Shown: positions 38,081-49,025, counted from the stretch's first letter. The stretch is 64,000 nucleotides of DNA from Prochilodus magdalenae (GCA_024036415.1 JAMWET010001330.1:571501-635500), one strand, 5' to 3'. Numbers and translations are program-made. The notes: generated by a model from the sequence alone, not told the origin.

Positions 38081-40165
38081 CTGGCGGTGACAAACTTACA
38101 ATATTATCGCAGACAGGGTTGAAAGCATTTGTGCCACAGACATACATCACACTTTCATTGATCTGGTGCAGCGTCCTTATGTAGTTCCGACATTCAATCT
38201 GAAAGTGCAATCAAATTAGATTAGAGTCTATAGAAATAAAGTCCATTAAGAGAAACAAGTTAGTCACTGTATACATTACCACTATTTTATTCATTAGATA
38301 TTACTATAAACTAGACACCGAACAGCATTATGTGTTCTTTCAAATAATTTGAAAATTAAAATCATGTAAGCCTTGTTGATTAGGAGACCTCTCTGGTGTA
38401 ATTGCAAAGAACATGTGGAAAAACGTTCCGTGAAGTTGGCTGTGCTTCAGAGCCCTTCCCTGAGCTAAATCTGATGACAGAATGTATTGTGTGCTATGGT
38501 CATCATATCCTAATTAGCGTTGACTTTGCATTTGACACCAAAACAAACATCAAGCTGGACTTTCTGTGATTTAAAGCAGTTTGTTTTGGTTTCAAACTAA
38601 TTGAGTGAAACCACATAAACAGTAAGAATATGAGAATTGTGGGCAATCCTTTTTTATTTTTGATAGCTGTAATAATAAAAACTTGTCCACTACATATCTG
38701 ACTACATACCAAATAAGAGCAAGATGGTACAAGCCATAACTGGAAATCCAGTGCAATTTGAATGTCTTGAATAACGCAGATAAAGTTGAATTTAAAGCAA
38801 CATACTGTAGCCGACATATTGTAATAAATCTAGTATTAAAAATGTGTACTATTTTTGGTCCCCTTAATTCAGATTTTGGCCCAGTGTGTCCTGAATTGTG
38901 GCTGAGGCCAAGAATATTCATTCTAATGCAACACTAATTGACAGTATTTGTAAACTTCCTATGAGGGCATAATTTAGAACCTGTCAAGCCGCACACTACA
39001 AGCTTTATTACACACATATTAGACCAACTTTAAACATGTATCTGCACAGGAGCTGTTACATTATTGGAAACGCTCCATGCAACTCTTTTATTGGTGCTTT
39101 TTTAACTACCGTGTGCAGAATGAGTGGTGATAACAGCAAAAGCAAACTCACATCAGGATGTTTTCCTTTGTAGGTGCACTCATCCCTCTTTATCTGTGGG
39201 ACTTGCCAGTCTGTCTAAAAAATAAAGCACAATTAACAAAGCTGATGCATGAAACTGCAACCTTAATAAACAAACAAACTACTAACTTAGCTGCTCAGAG
39301 AGAACCCACAGTTACCTTTGCCTTAGCAGCAGAGATGTCTTTGATGTCAAGCGCATAGATGGCTTCTCTGGCTCCCACTATCAGCAGTCCCAGGTCCTCC
39401 CTCATCAGCATGGAGGAGTAATTCCAAATACCTTCCTCTCTAAACACTTTAAAATGGCCACCTGAATGGTTACAATACAGACATGAACTACAGAACAATC
39501 ACTATTACAGAAATAAGAACTCTCAGAAATAAGAATTATACACAGATGCAAATAAGTGCTGGCAGCTGTCAAGATTCTAGACAAGCTTTAGAGAATGTTA
39601 GTTGAACCCCATTAAACCTAATGAGAAATTACAACACACAAGTCAGCTTTAGTCAAATAATTAAACTATTACAACTGGAGTCAATAAATAAAGTTTGAAG
39701 TTTAAAATGCCATGAAAGTTTACACATTTCAGTGAAGCTTGTCCAACCTTGGAACAGCTGTTGCTAAGAAAAAAAAAAATGCACTTGTAGGCAGGGCATA
39801 GATGGATCAATTAACACAATCTGCCACATCCTAAAAGTTTATTGGCAATAGAAGAAGTTCCTGATACTACCTAGTAATGAAACATGGACAAAGTTTCATG
39901 GACTGAAAACTAGTTTTAGACTACACAGCACTGAACTACACTGAACAGCAAAAGAAGTTCAGGACTTCAGGACTTCCTTTAACCCTGGGAAATCGAGTCA
40001 GAAATGTTATGCACAAGCAAAGTACAGCAAGAAACTGGGACAGTGTATCTTACTTTCGTATGGGATGCTTTTTCGAGGAGTGCAGTCTGGGGTGCAGAGA
40101 ACAGTGAAAACACAGGCAAGAATCAAGCCACACAGGACGATTGGGGTGAGGAGAGGAGAGAACAT
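30120..40165 (-). CDS. class 4 semaphorin, membrane-bound (14 coding exons; sema4a/sema4e-like)
   Basis: Semaphorin 4 proteins are cell-surface ligands, mostly for plexins, acting in axon guidance, epithelial and immune signalling. Coding exons (minus strand order): 40165-40054, 39461-39316, 39214-39152, 38198-38100, 37833-37734, 37013-36903, 36535-36384, 35609-35437, 35234-35075, 33313-33091, 32810-32695, 32083-31920, 30915-30863, 30778-30120. They total 2331 nt with consistent phases, giving 776 aa. Domains: signal peptide about 1-25; Sema domain about 45-480 with CRNYIRTL (110-117), CGTNAFNP and WLNEPNFVYM; PSI 503-535 ([12 protein letters not shown]); Ig about 563-645 with Cys577 and Cys624 (DAGRYTC); membrane helix about 683-706; tail 707-776 ending ESEI. 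Class 4 is shown by the order Sema-PSI-Ig-TM. The length fits Sema4A or fish Sema4E, but the paralogue cannot be fixed from sequence alone. The ATG at 40165 has a cgcgcc context and opens a hydrophobic leader. Confidence 0.95.
30863..30915 (-). CDS. semaphorin coding exon 13 (PSI-Ig linker)
   Basis: 53-nt linker exon, residues 540-557, reading [17 protein letters not shown] after the split codon. It is too short to appear as an independent open frame and was found by requiring an acceptor (ctttag), a donor (GTACGG) and matching phases between exons 12 and 14. Confidence 0.82.
31920..32083 (-). CDS. semaphorin coding exon 12 (PSI domain)
   Basis: Residues 486-539. [18 protein letters not shown] leads into the PSI cysteines 504, 510, 513, 521 and 530, with DPYCAW at 518-523. 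Acceptor attag, donor GTATGT, phase 2 out. The phase is confirmed by the 53-nt exon 13. Confidence 0.93.
32695..32810 (-). CDS. semaphorin coding exon 11
   Basis: Residues 447-485. It contains DNGFVQKAV and HIIEELQLF, the end of the beta-propeller. The acceptor tttcag is strong. The donor acg|GTACAA is weak but is the one that keeps frame with exon 12. Confidence 0.88.
33091..33313 (-). CDS. semaphorin coding exon 10
   Basis: Residues 373-446, the largest Sema-domain exon. It contains [15 protein letters not shown], then SFTRIVVDR and YLVMFIGT. Acceptor gtcacag, donor GTACGT, phase 1 out. Confidence 0.94.
33440..33500. repeat. short TTAAAGGGCCCAT repeat in a semaphorin intron
   Basis: ttttaaagggcccatgacag matches the end of a repeat also seen at about 49905-49925 and 63430-63440. 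Confidence 0.3.
35075..35234 (-). CDS. semaphorin coding exon 9
   Basis: Residues 319-372. It contains [16 protein letters not shown] and ends TPVPRPGA, which joins Cys in exon 10 to form the RPGAC motif. Acceptor atttag, donor GTGAGT. Confidence 0.94.
35437..35609 (-). CDS. semaphorin coding exon 8
   Basis: Residues 262-318. It begins [19 protein letters not shown], the most conserved class 4 block, and continues LECPVSGN and [11 protein letters not shown]. Acceptor tttgcag, donor GTGAGT, phase 2 out. Confidence 0.95.
36384..36535 (-). CDS. semaphorin coding exon 7
   Basis: Residues 211-261. It contains [10 protein letters not shown], then [18 protein letters not shown], the conserved DKIYxFFxE core, and ends VSRVARVCK. 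Acceptor ctcacag, donor GTAAGG. Confidence 0.95.
36903..37013 (-). CDS. semaphorin coding exon 6
   Basis: Residues 174-210. [20 protein letters not shown] matches the conserved DGxLYSAT strand of Sema domains. It ends in SSWLN and joins EPNF in the next exon. Acceptor tgtcag, donor GTATGC. Confidence 0.94.
37734..37833 (-). CDS. semaphorin coding exon 5
   Basis: Residues 141-173. It includes [16 protein letters not shown], the conserved Gly-Lys-Cys-Pro-Phe/Tyr-Asp-Pro segment. Acceptor aacag, donor GTATGT, phase 1 out. Confidence 0.93.
38019..38078 (+). repeat. (AC)n microsatellite next to semaphorin exon 4
   Basis: Thirty AC units in the intron, transcribed as (GU)n, beginning 22 nt after the donor of exon 4 (38100). 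UG repeats are known binding sites of TDP-43 and CELF splicing factors. Confidence 0.95.
38100..38198 (-). CDS. semaphorin coding exon 4 (CRNYIR motif)
   Basis: Residues 108-140. It carries the family hallmark CRNYIRTL and [11 protein letters not shown]. Donor GTAAGT. A long (GT)n tract lies about 20 nt into the following intron on the transcribed strand. Confidence 0.95.
39152..39214 (-). CDS. semaphorin coding exon 3
   Basis: 63-nt exon, residues 87-107, reading [20 protein letters not shown]. It has the conserved spacing of Cys and KGK seen in this position of semaphorins. Acceptor tttttag, donor GTGAGT. Confidence 0.92.
39316..39461 (-). CDS. semaphorin coding exon 2
   Basis: Residues 38-86, start of the Sema domain. 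It contains [10 protein letters not shown] and [15 protein letters not shown], the first blade strands typical of class 4 semaphorins. Acceptor ttcag and donor GTAACT, phase 0 out. Confidence 0.93.
40054..40165 (-). CDS. semaphorin coding exon 1 (signal peptide)
   Basis: Residues 1-37, from ATG 40165-40163. The hydrophobic leader [20 protein letters not shown] is followed by the mature start. The donor is GTAAGA, phase 1. A GTG-started reading 33 nt further upstream is possible but the ATG is preferred because the leader begins directly after it. A likely acceptor for this exon lies just upstream near 40207, so a separate 5'UTR exon is expected. Confidence 0.9.
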
Positions 40166-41167
40166 GGCGCGAGAGCCAGGGTGAGTGATCTTGCTCACAC
40201 AAAAGTACTAAAAGTTGAAATCTTCTTGGTCATCATTATTCATTAACAACACAGGCTAGGTAGGGGTAAGCCTCCATCTTAATTGCTTGCAATTTCTGCA
40301 CTGTTGCAGATCAAAAGGAAAATCCATGGTGTTCGTTGTACTGCAGATATGGCAGATGATGGAACAACAGGAATTCTGGCTCTTGACTGTGTATCATCCA
40401 AAGTGTGTCTTTTCCCCAATGGTCTACATCTGGTGGGGGAGGAATAAAATTAAATCAGAGCACAGGAACAACTGGAGTTGATAAGAGATTAATTCTACCC
40501 AGTATGTAAGAAAAACACTACACACAAACTGCACATACATCCTAAACAAAGCATATGGGGTATTGTTAAAGTACTGTCAATGCACATAGTCACTTTAAAG
40601 CACTCTCGTAGAGTTGTAGTGTTTGCCATGTCCAGTCACGCTCAGTTGAAAGTAACAGGGAAAAAAAGCAGGTAAAACAGGCTACACACACACTTCTTTG
40701 CTTGAAGCCAACATGTTGGCCTCTTTCATAAATCATAACATGTTTGTTGTTGTTGGCTGTCAGGTTTCCACCTAGCTACAACACAAAAGGGACTTCCATC
40801 CCTGTGCCTCTGGTGACATTCTCCAACTTCAATCCCAGACCACAACACAGCACCAATTAGCAATTTGTCCTGAACAAACAAGGATTATCTCCAAAAGAGC
40901 ATATTACACAATCCTGTGGGAAACCCAGGGACCACCCTTTTATTTTCAGAGAGAGCCATCAAGCTGTACATGTATCAGTCTAACTGGGGTCATGTTTGCG
41001 CAAGAAATTAAATCTGAAGATAAAGACAAATGGAAACTAAAGCAGGTTAAGGCGAGACTAATAAAAATGAGCAAAAGGAGAGGGTCTGATTTGCAACTGC
41101 GATTTCAAACTAGAGGAATCCCCAGATGACAAGCAATCTGCCTTCTGACTCAAATGTTATATAAATG

Positions 41168-41168
<1 letters not shown>

Positions 41169-41259
<91 letters not shown>
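41169..41259. repeat. (AT)n microsatellite
   Basis: About 45 AT units within the presumed first intron of the semaphorin gene. Confidence 0.95.
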
Positions 41260-41262
<3 letters not shown>

Positions 41263-41719
41263 TTTCTTTTTATATTAGTGGCACCACTTTACTTTCCAGG
41301 TATTTATATATTACCAGATTTGTAAAGGCCCATTAGTTCAAATACACTTCAACTACCTTTTCAACATCTTTATTTGGGAGAATAAGGCTTTTCCAGTGTT
41401 TAAAGAAGATGCTAATAAAGGTTCTGTAGCAACTGTTTATTTCAATGCCTAGAGCGGTTATTTAAAGCTAAGAAGCCTTTAAGAGGGTACAAATTATTTT
41501 AAAGTAAACAATAATCTGAAATTATACATCACATTGCGTTAGCTAGTGATAGATGGAGGTAGGGGAGGGGATGACAAAACAAAACTTGTTATTACTGGTT
41601 AATAATAATCATTTTCATACTAGTTGGTACAAGGTGAAACAATCAACAATCAGAAGATGTTCTACAGACAAACAATTACATTTTGATAGCAGGTTATGTG
41701 GAACCAACTAGTTACACAG

Positions 41720-42340
41720 ATCATCCATAACATTAAACCAGCTCCCTGTCTCTACAACCATTTTCCATTTGATCAGCTCCACTCACCATATGGGTGCATT
41801 TTGTCATATAATTACAAACTGCAGTCATTTTGCACATTTGGCAGGGAAACCCTTCACCCTTTCTTCAAAGGTTAGTACCACCATAGACCAGGTAGTATTT
41901 GGTTGATAAGTAATTCTCAGCACTGCAGTGGAACTGGCATTGGGGTGGAACATTAGTTTGTGTTGTACTTCTACGAATGGATCAATCATAGCAGCGCTGC
42001 TGGAGATTTTAAATGCTGGGCACGCTCTAGACACTCTTACCTTGTTAATCCACCATTGTAGATGTACAGTCTAAGACAGTCATCTGTTACCATGCAGTTT
42101 CCATTGGTCATCATCTAGTTCTTCATAAGTGGTCACAGGACGCTGCCCATAAAATACTGCAGGTGAATAGTTTTGGTTGGTAGTGTGTCCTTGTCCAGTA
42201 GCGGTCAAAACTCCAGCAGCACTGCTGTGTCTGATCTACTTGTACCAGCACAACACAGTGTCAACGCAGAATTACCCAATAACGACAAACTGCACCTATA
42301 TTGTGCATGGAGCTGATAAAATGGAAAAAGGAGTGTAAAT
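41720..42340. repeat. palindromic dispersed DNA-element relic
   Basis: catccataacattaaa, gctccactcaccat, ggtcacaggacgctgcccat, and gctgtgtctgatctacttgtaccagcac in order. Inner parts are self-complementary (gcagcgctgctgga and ccagcagcactgctgtgt). Related to 8995-9285. Confidence 0.6.
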
Positions 42341-43040
42341 TAAAGTGGTTTTAATGTTACTGCTGATTGATATACATCAAAATGCATAACTGAAAAGTCC
42401 TGCAGAGATGGGTTTTTTTCTGTCAAGCTTCCTGTCGTACAGAACATGAACAGAACCTAAAGGAGCAGTTCAATAGAAAAACAACTTACTCTTTTTGCAG
42501 TTCCTTACATGGTACTACATGTCCCCACAACAACGTGCACAACAGCGTGCTTAACTCCTGGAATGTTACGGTGAGTCACAGCTTTCCAGCAGGGCTTCAC
42601 AAAATGCTACAGGCCACTCCACTATGTAAGGCCAATACATGCTTTCCTAAGGCTGGTGACAAGGCCCCTTCATTTTACCCAATGAGAACAGAGTGCATGC
42701 TTGTTCCTGTTATTATTCCAAACGGGTGACAAGTTGGAGCATGCCAGAGGGTGAGAGGAGACACCTCACTGTTGTTTCTGGCAGAGAAACTATTTGCCCG
42801 AGTCTGCCTATAAAAATGCAGGGCAGAGTTATGTTACGTAAATTTAAAATGTTGCAAAGTATTAGACATGGTTTGGCAAAAACTGCCCTTATACAGGAGA
42901 GGAAGAGCTTTTACAAACCTGTGGACTGGTTCAGGCAGACAGTAAGCCAGGTGGCAGAGATTTAGGTTTTGTTTACTGCTAGCCCAGCATGCTGGATTTT
43001 ACAAGCATGTGCAGTGTTTCCCACAAGCCTTAGTGGGAAC

Positions 43041-43041
<1 letters not shown>

Positions 43042-43092
<51 letters not shown>
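43042..43092 (+). repeat. (GT)n microsatellite
   Basis: About 25 TG units in the presumed first semaphorin intron. Confidence 0.95.
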
Positions 43093-43094
<2 letters not shown>

Positions 43095-43599
43095 AAAGGG
43101 GGTCGTTCCATAATGATTGTCTAAATCATCATAGCATTAATTTACCAACACAGTTTACGTGTTTGAATATGACATCAAATAAACGAATGAAGCACCTGAT
43201 GAAGGTGTTTTTGGAGAGCTACATGGAAAACTGAATGCCAACTACAAATTGCCATAATTCCCTGACAAAAACCTTTAGATTCCATGTAGCCAGTTCCCAC
43301 TGGAACCTTTGCTTGGCTTAAGTCTGTGAGTGTTTTTATTGACAATATGAAAACACAACTTAAACTCAGCCCGGCAGCTAAGTTTAGCAGAAATGCAGCC
43401 CCAGTAAAAAGTGAGAAAGTTCAGCTGATGTTGCTCAATCTACAGGGTGTGTAACTACATGAGCCATCGGTGACTCAGGCCCACATTACCAGTACAGAAA
43501 CAAGTCATTTAAACGAACCTCGTAAAACTGCCCTTTTTTTTTTTTTACGTTTTGCTAGTGTATCTCAGTGTCTGTGACATGTTTGATGGATTAAAGTAG

Positions 43600-43695
43600 A
43601 GTCGGTTTTTCCCTCCTTTTATGTACATACCTGAGTTCTGAGGCAGTGCCAAAATTTCATTGTACACAACACAATGACAATAAAGTATCTAATCT
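43600..43695 (+). mobile_element. LINE 3' end
   Basis: caaaatttcattgtacacaa then caatgacaataaagtatcta and a taatcta-type tail. The TGACAATAAAG plus short tandem tail is typical of CR1/L2-group LINE 3' ends. Confidence 0.5.
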
Positions 43696-45852
43696 AAAAA
43701 TCTAATCCAATTATGCTTTGTAATGATACAGTGATGCAGTTGGTCATCGTTGATCAGTGTTCAGGTGCTAACTCAAAGTTCTTTAATTACCATCCACAAC
43801 ATGCTCACACATGCATTATTTATAATGAACGTGATAAAATGCTGTCATAATGCCGTCCTCTACTAAAAAAGTCAACATAAACACCTGGAATTAGGACATG
43901 GTGTATAGACTGAATGCAGCTTATAAATAAAAACTGCAACAGAATGTGTTAAGTAACTAAAAGTAATGAAGAAGTACCTACAGTACAGTCAACCTATATC
44001 CGTCCCCCAACACTTAGCTACAGCTTGAAGAACTAGTTTTACATCTCTACAGAACACATGCATCAACTAGATAGCTCAGGTACTACCAAGATGCTGTTTC
44101 ATTGAAGAGGACTTCAATTCCGTATACTAATACAAGGTTGTACAGGTTGTAAGGTTGTATAACAAAACACAGTCAGGCTCCTTTTCCAGTGCTGTATAGA
44201 CATGCATGTGTATATAAATAAATAGTGTAGTGCAAAGACAAATGTGCGTAAACAGTACAGCAGGACATGTGCAAAGTGTAAGAGTGTAAGAGCAGTATCA
44301 GTTAAGTATGTGGTTGTAAACGGTACAGATATATGAAGTGTACAGTGCAGGTAGTAGATGCAGCTTAATGTTCAGGTAACAGCTAGGTTGCTTAGTACAG
44401 ATGTTCAGTAGATAAATATAGTTAGATGATAAATACACAGCAGAAACATGCCATGATTATGAGCAGAACAGTCCACAGCCTTAACATACTACCAGAGGGG
44501 CATGACACATGATGACTTCAATCCAGTGGTGAGGATACAGACAGGATGTTCAGTGTAGGAGGAAGCACACACTTTTAGTGTGTTACAGTAAAGTTGTAAA
44601 ATCGCGTCACTAGAAAATACACCCAATTCATTGTTAGGTTATCTTGATGATCTCAGCTATAGTCAGAGTCAAACTTATCAATAAAATTAACACAGTCATC
44701 CATGACTCCTCTGGAGTTGAGAATGCTGATTAGCTTTGCAGGTCCACGGTTTTTATTCTGAAGCTTTGTCTTGTGTTAAAGTTCAGCAGGTGCCAAATTG
44801 TATTCACATTAAGACAGTAGTAGATAAGATACAGCTGCCAAACCCAGTCAATGTGTAGGTGGAGGTAACCTTCTACAAGCAGCCAAACCTGCTCTAAGAA
44901 ACAACAAAAAAAAAAGTCTTGGACACAGACAAGTCAGGACAGGAGATTTTGCAAAGGTGTGGGCAAGACCAGAAATCAGTAAGACAAAAAAAAAAATCTG
45001 TTGTAATGTTTTAAAGTTTAACCACAAATGTCAGAAACGAGTATTATTCTTTAATATCTGCTACTGTCAAGTTTATTTATTTATTTTGAATTCTAACATA
45101 GCTTGCCACACACTGAGCTTGGAAAGAAGTCCTGGCCATACTTGTACTGCACACATGTAGCTTATAAAGCAATATTTCCAGTAAATGGTAGGTAATTTTT
45201 GCAGAGGTACAAATACCCAGGCTACTCATAATTACAGATGCACTGTGCACCGAGATCACATCTCTCACCCTCACTACTGACATCAGATGGAGCTTTTGGA
45301 AACTTTAGTTGGTTAAAATTATAACTGTCGCGAACTGGTTCTCCATCCTCAGATATCTCAGTACTCCATAAACATATATATTCTGGAGATATAAAAAGTT
45401 GGATTGCACAGCTCTGTCACATGCTGCATGTGCTGTGTCTCAAGACTCAACTTTCAGCTAAACAGCAGAAACCGCATTTCAACATCTATTCACAGTTGAA
45501 TCAATGGTGTGGATCAAGTTTAAAGCAACTGAATCACATTTGTTTTAATATTAGGGAAGTAAATCAACATTGATGGGTATTTTTTTTTTTTTACATTCTT
45601 TTCACCCACTGCATAACTATGGACTGCATTTCCTTTGGCCCTTTTTTAAATCCCTCCATCTTCTATTTTAAAATAATTTGTGATACAAATTTCACATCTG
45701 CACTTTATAATGATAACTACTGTGATTTTCAGTTAACATGATTATGGTTTTCATGTTGTTACAGTGGGTGTTGGCAAGCTAACTCAAAAGTCTGTTCATA
45801 GGCTTACTACCTAGTTTTTAGTGAATATTATTGTTGCTTTTTTAACATATCA

Positions 45853-46051
45853 TCCCTGTCCAAAGAAAAAGGCAACTTTACAGGAGACGGCAAAACCTAA
45901 TTCTATTTTAGTGCAAGTCAGTGGAGCCATTTCTGTTAGTCCATTCATCATGATTTTTTACACCCTGTGAAGAGTGGTCTCTGTGTTCAAATAATGCAAA
46001 ACAGTAAAAATAGGCAAACATAGAGACCCATGGTTTTCTTTGGGCAGTGAC
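45853..46051. mobile_element. MITE copy C with flanking 12-bp direct repeats
   Basis: Starts about ccctgtccaaagaaaaag and ends ctttgggcagtgac. It is shorter than copies A and B. TTTTTAACATAT occurs at 45839-45850 and 46058-46069 on either side. Confidence 0.6.
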
Positions 46052-46639
46052 AATATATTTTTAACATATGTCTAGATAACATGTTTAGATAAGTGATCTG
46101 ATCAAAATATAGTAAAATGCTAATAAAGCAATAACCGTTATCATGTTTAAAGTGTTGAGGCCATCATGCTGATTCAAAAGCTCACATTTCATCACTGGTT
46201 AAGAACTATTTTGGTAACTTTTTCCCCTACATTGTAACAACGACTGGTGTTATTCTCAGCCATACTTAAACCTCTGAGAGTGGGTCATGTGCCAGCTGGA
46301 AACAGTTACACAGATCACTGCCAGCTACTGTCGCCATGAGCTCAATCAGGTGTGTAAGAGGAGGACAAACAAACAAACAAACAAACATGAAGACGGAGAG
46401 CAGACAGTCCAGTGAAGTAAGTGGACACAGCTCTGTAAAGTCCCTATGAAGTTACTTCACAGGCGGCACACAACGTACACTACTACAGAATACAGACTGA
46501 CTGAGGTTATTACAACGCCGTGGGTCGGTTTGTTCAGGATTATCCTACCAACAAACTTCCGTAAACCCCTCTATAACCTTCATTACCACAGTTACCTACT
46601 ACTTGGCTCAGTAAATAACTCAGATACCAGCAAACAAGA

Positions 46640-47000
46640 CAAACAAACAGGGGACTGGACTTACCTACAGTGTCCGTGAATACGTCGGGTAACTGCTCTT
46701 CGTCACGGTAGGTAACACTCAGCGAGCTAACTAGCTAGCTAGCTCATAAAAACAGGCGAACTTTCAAATAAACATAAAAAGTCATTGTCGGTTATATTTA
46801 GCGCTACCAATAAAATGAAGATTTCAAACAGAGAGAAAGAAGGGTTACTTCCGGCCACCACATGAGTTGCAGGTGTTCGTGGTAATGGAGCATGGAGGAG
46901 GTTTGGCTTGAGCTCCAGTTCACAGCGTTCTTCCCTTGTTCCCTTCACTTCCTCTGAAGGGCGCGAGCGCAGGTAATAAGCGGCTGTTCGTCCGGGACAG
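46640..47000 (-). promoter_or_regulatory. CpG-dense putative semaphorin promoter and first-exon region
   Basis: This stretch has many CpG dinucleotides in otherwise CpG-poor DNA (for example ggcgcgagcgc near 46960) and an ETS-type motif CCGGAAGT on the minus strand (plus 46847-46854). A good minus-strand donor, tgtag|GTAAGT, lies at 46665/46664. With the coding start at 40165 and an acceptor-like site just upstream of it, this fits a noncoding first exon followed by a 6.4-kb intron. The transcription start is not visible. Confidence 0.45.
46665..46760 (-). other. possible 5'UTR exon of the semaphorin gene (upstream edge approximate)
   Basis: The downstream edge is set by the donor GTAAGTCC on the minus strand. 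The upstream edge is unknown and is given only as a rough minimum. No coding potential continuous with exon 1 was seen. Support is the donor, the CpG-rich context and orientation. Confidence 0.3.
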
Positions 47001-47320
47001 TGAAGGGAAGTTAGGAGGATGAATGAGCTCTTAAACACACACCTTAAACCAAGCAAATTACACGCTCTCAAAGTTATGGTGACCTTTAACCTCGTAAATT
47101 TAAAGATTAACCAAAACCAACCCACATACATTCACGGGGAGTTAGTAAAGCTGTATACACAGAGCTTTGGAGCAACTAGAAGCTTTATGTGTAAAATGGT
47201 TTGGTAATGGTGGGACGTCACATGGTGTGGCCTGGCTGTTTAAGGTCTCTTAGTTTATGTGTATTATTTAATATTTATACTCACAACTTACGGAGAAGCT
47301 AAATACGTTTGTAGTAGTGT

Positions 47321-47462
47321 GACTGTCCAAAGAAAAACAAGAATCTCCAAAATGGCAGCTTCATTTAATTTTAATGTAAGTTGATGGAACCAGACATCTT
47401 TCCAAACAGTTTTCTGTTGGTCCATTCATCATGAGATTCTCACTCTGTGTAAACAGCATCTT
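47321..47462 (+). mobile_element. truncated MITE copy D
   Basis: gactgtccaaagaaaaacaa, tctccaaaatggcag and tgtgtaaacagcatctt match copies A and B. The right inverted end is missing. Confidence 0.65.
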
Positions 47463-48388
47463 AGACCAGTTTAGATTCCGTAGGTTTTATATATAGTGAT
47501 AGCCTATAATTTTCTAATGACATAATATAATAATTTAATGACAAAATTTAATTATTACTATTTGGCAACACCATGTGCACATGGAAGTGCAGTCTGCAGT
47601 ACGAATGTGTGCAAAGTAAATGGATACATAGCTATAGGACACACTGTACATCAATAATCTATTAATAATTTTTTATCAATATAATTCTCATTCTGTATTT
47701 CTGTATTATATAGTTTTTCTATTGTTCATTGCGTTTTAGTAAATGTCATAAAATATTGTCCAAGTGCAGTTTGTGCTCTTAGTCAATGTATGATACATTT
47801 GTTTGAAGGGTGATTCAGTGGGTGACTTTACCTGTCCTACAGTGTGATTCGTTAGTTGACTTTTCTTTTCTGTGCTTTGACTGCCTCCAGTAATCTGACT
47901 GTCTTGCTAAATTACCTCTCCTGTAATCTGATGGGCTAGTTGAATATTGCCTCTTGCAAATCTGATTGGCTATATGAATGATGGCTGGAGGAAACAGGAA
48001 AATCCAATCAGAGGGGCCGAGTCAGGTCTGACTCTACCTCTTGAGTAATGGCAACAGGATGTGAAAGGCTGAAACTGCAAATCAGGCATTATGATTCAAC
48101 CAACCTATTAGATAGCCTATCAGCTTTAGGTACAAAGGGTTTACATGCAGGAGAATTGTTCTATTAACATCAAACCCATATCTATGCAATCTTGGAAGGA
48201 AAAGTTCTCACCTTTATCTCTAATGTTGAATGGATGGAGCTACAAAGATTAAATTAGTGAAAATATATTTGGTAGCACAAGGCTGAAAACCTAAATCACT
48301 ACAATCCAGTTTGATCTAACCAAGTGAGGTGATCCTAAGCAAGCTGGGTAACAACCTCAGACCTTTGATAAACAGTACAGGAATATTT

Positions 48389-48403
48389 CCACTAGGTGGC
48401 ACC
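48389..48403 (+). promoter_or_regulatory. CTCF-consensus site between the two genes
   Basis: CCACTAGGTGGCACC matches the published CTCF core CCASYAGRKGGCRS at every position. It lies between the end of the Ig receptor gene and the semaphorin promoter, where an insulator would be expected. Binding is inferred from motif only. Confidence 0.5.
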
Positions 48404-48443
48404 AGTGACTAGCATTCATCGCCAACTGTCCACTCCTCTCTTG

Positions 48444-48536
48444 TATTTAAAGGCAGGTTAGTGTTCCACGTGCTACTTCGCTGTGTCTGCCTTCACTGGT
48501 AGCAGGGCTGATTTTTCACTTGCGTTTTTGCAAAAG
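48444..48536 (+). promoter_or_regulatory. TATA-like box and possible plus-strand first exon
   Basis: TATTTAAA at 48444-48451, an E-box CACGTG at 48467-48472, then a donor caaaag|GTAATT at 48536/48537. Together these could be the start of a divergent noncoding transcript about 1.5 kb upstream of the semaphorin promoter. No ATG precedes the donor. Confidence 0.25.
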
Positions 48537-49019
48537 GTAATTATGGAGTAACAAAAACAAAATCATATTATAAATATACCAAAAGAATAATCAAAGTAAA
48601 ATGTGGAAAGACGACCTTTAAAAGACTGACATGACTGGTAAGATCCAATAATGGCTGTGTTCTGAAGTTTCAGAAGAATCTAGATAAATAAAGTGAATGC
48701 AAAATTGTTTACAAGAATATGCAAGAATATACAGCAAACCTACAAAAGAGCAAGAATGAATTGCACAGGTGTATTTATTAATTAAATACATTTATTAAAA
48801 TTTATATATAAAAACATTCTATTGCTACTTATTTATATTCATACAGAATATTATTTAGCCCTTTGGATCATGATTTTACAACATTCATTAATGCATTGCT
48901 TTGTGTGTGATTTGTGTATTGATTTTATTTTGTATCCATTATTCATTGCATCTATTCATCAGTAAGTGCTTCATATATTAAATCATATTTTTATAAGAAA
49001 AGAAAGCATTTTTTAATTC

Positions 49020-49025
49020 TTTATT
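49020..49025 (-). terminator. polyadenylation signal of the Ig receptor gene
   Basis: AATAAA on the minus strand (tttatt on plus), 134 nt beyond the predicted stop codon. Its position independently supports 49159-49313 as a terminal exon. Confidence 0.6.

Noticed and set aside
40166..40198. GTG-started N-terminal extension of the semaphorin leader
   Set aside because: GTG start is unlikely in a vertebrate; the ATG at 40165 has a better context and directly opens the hydrophobic leader.
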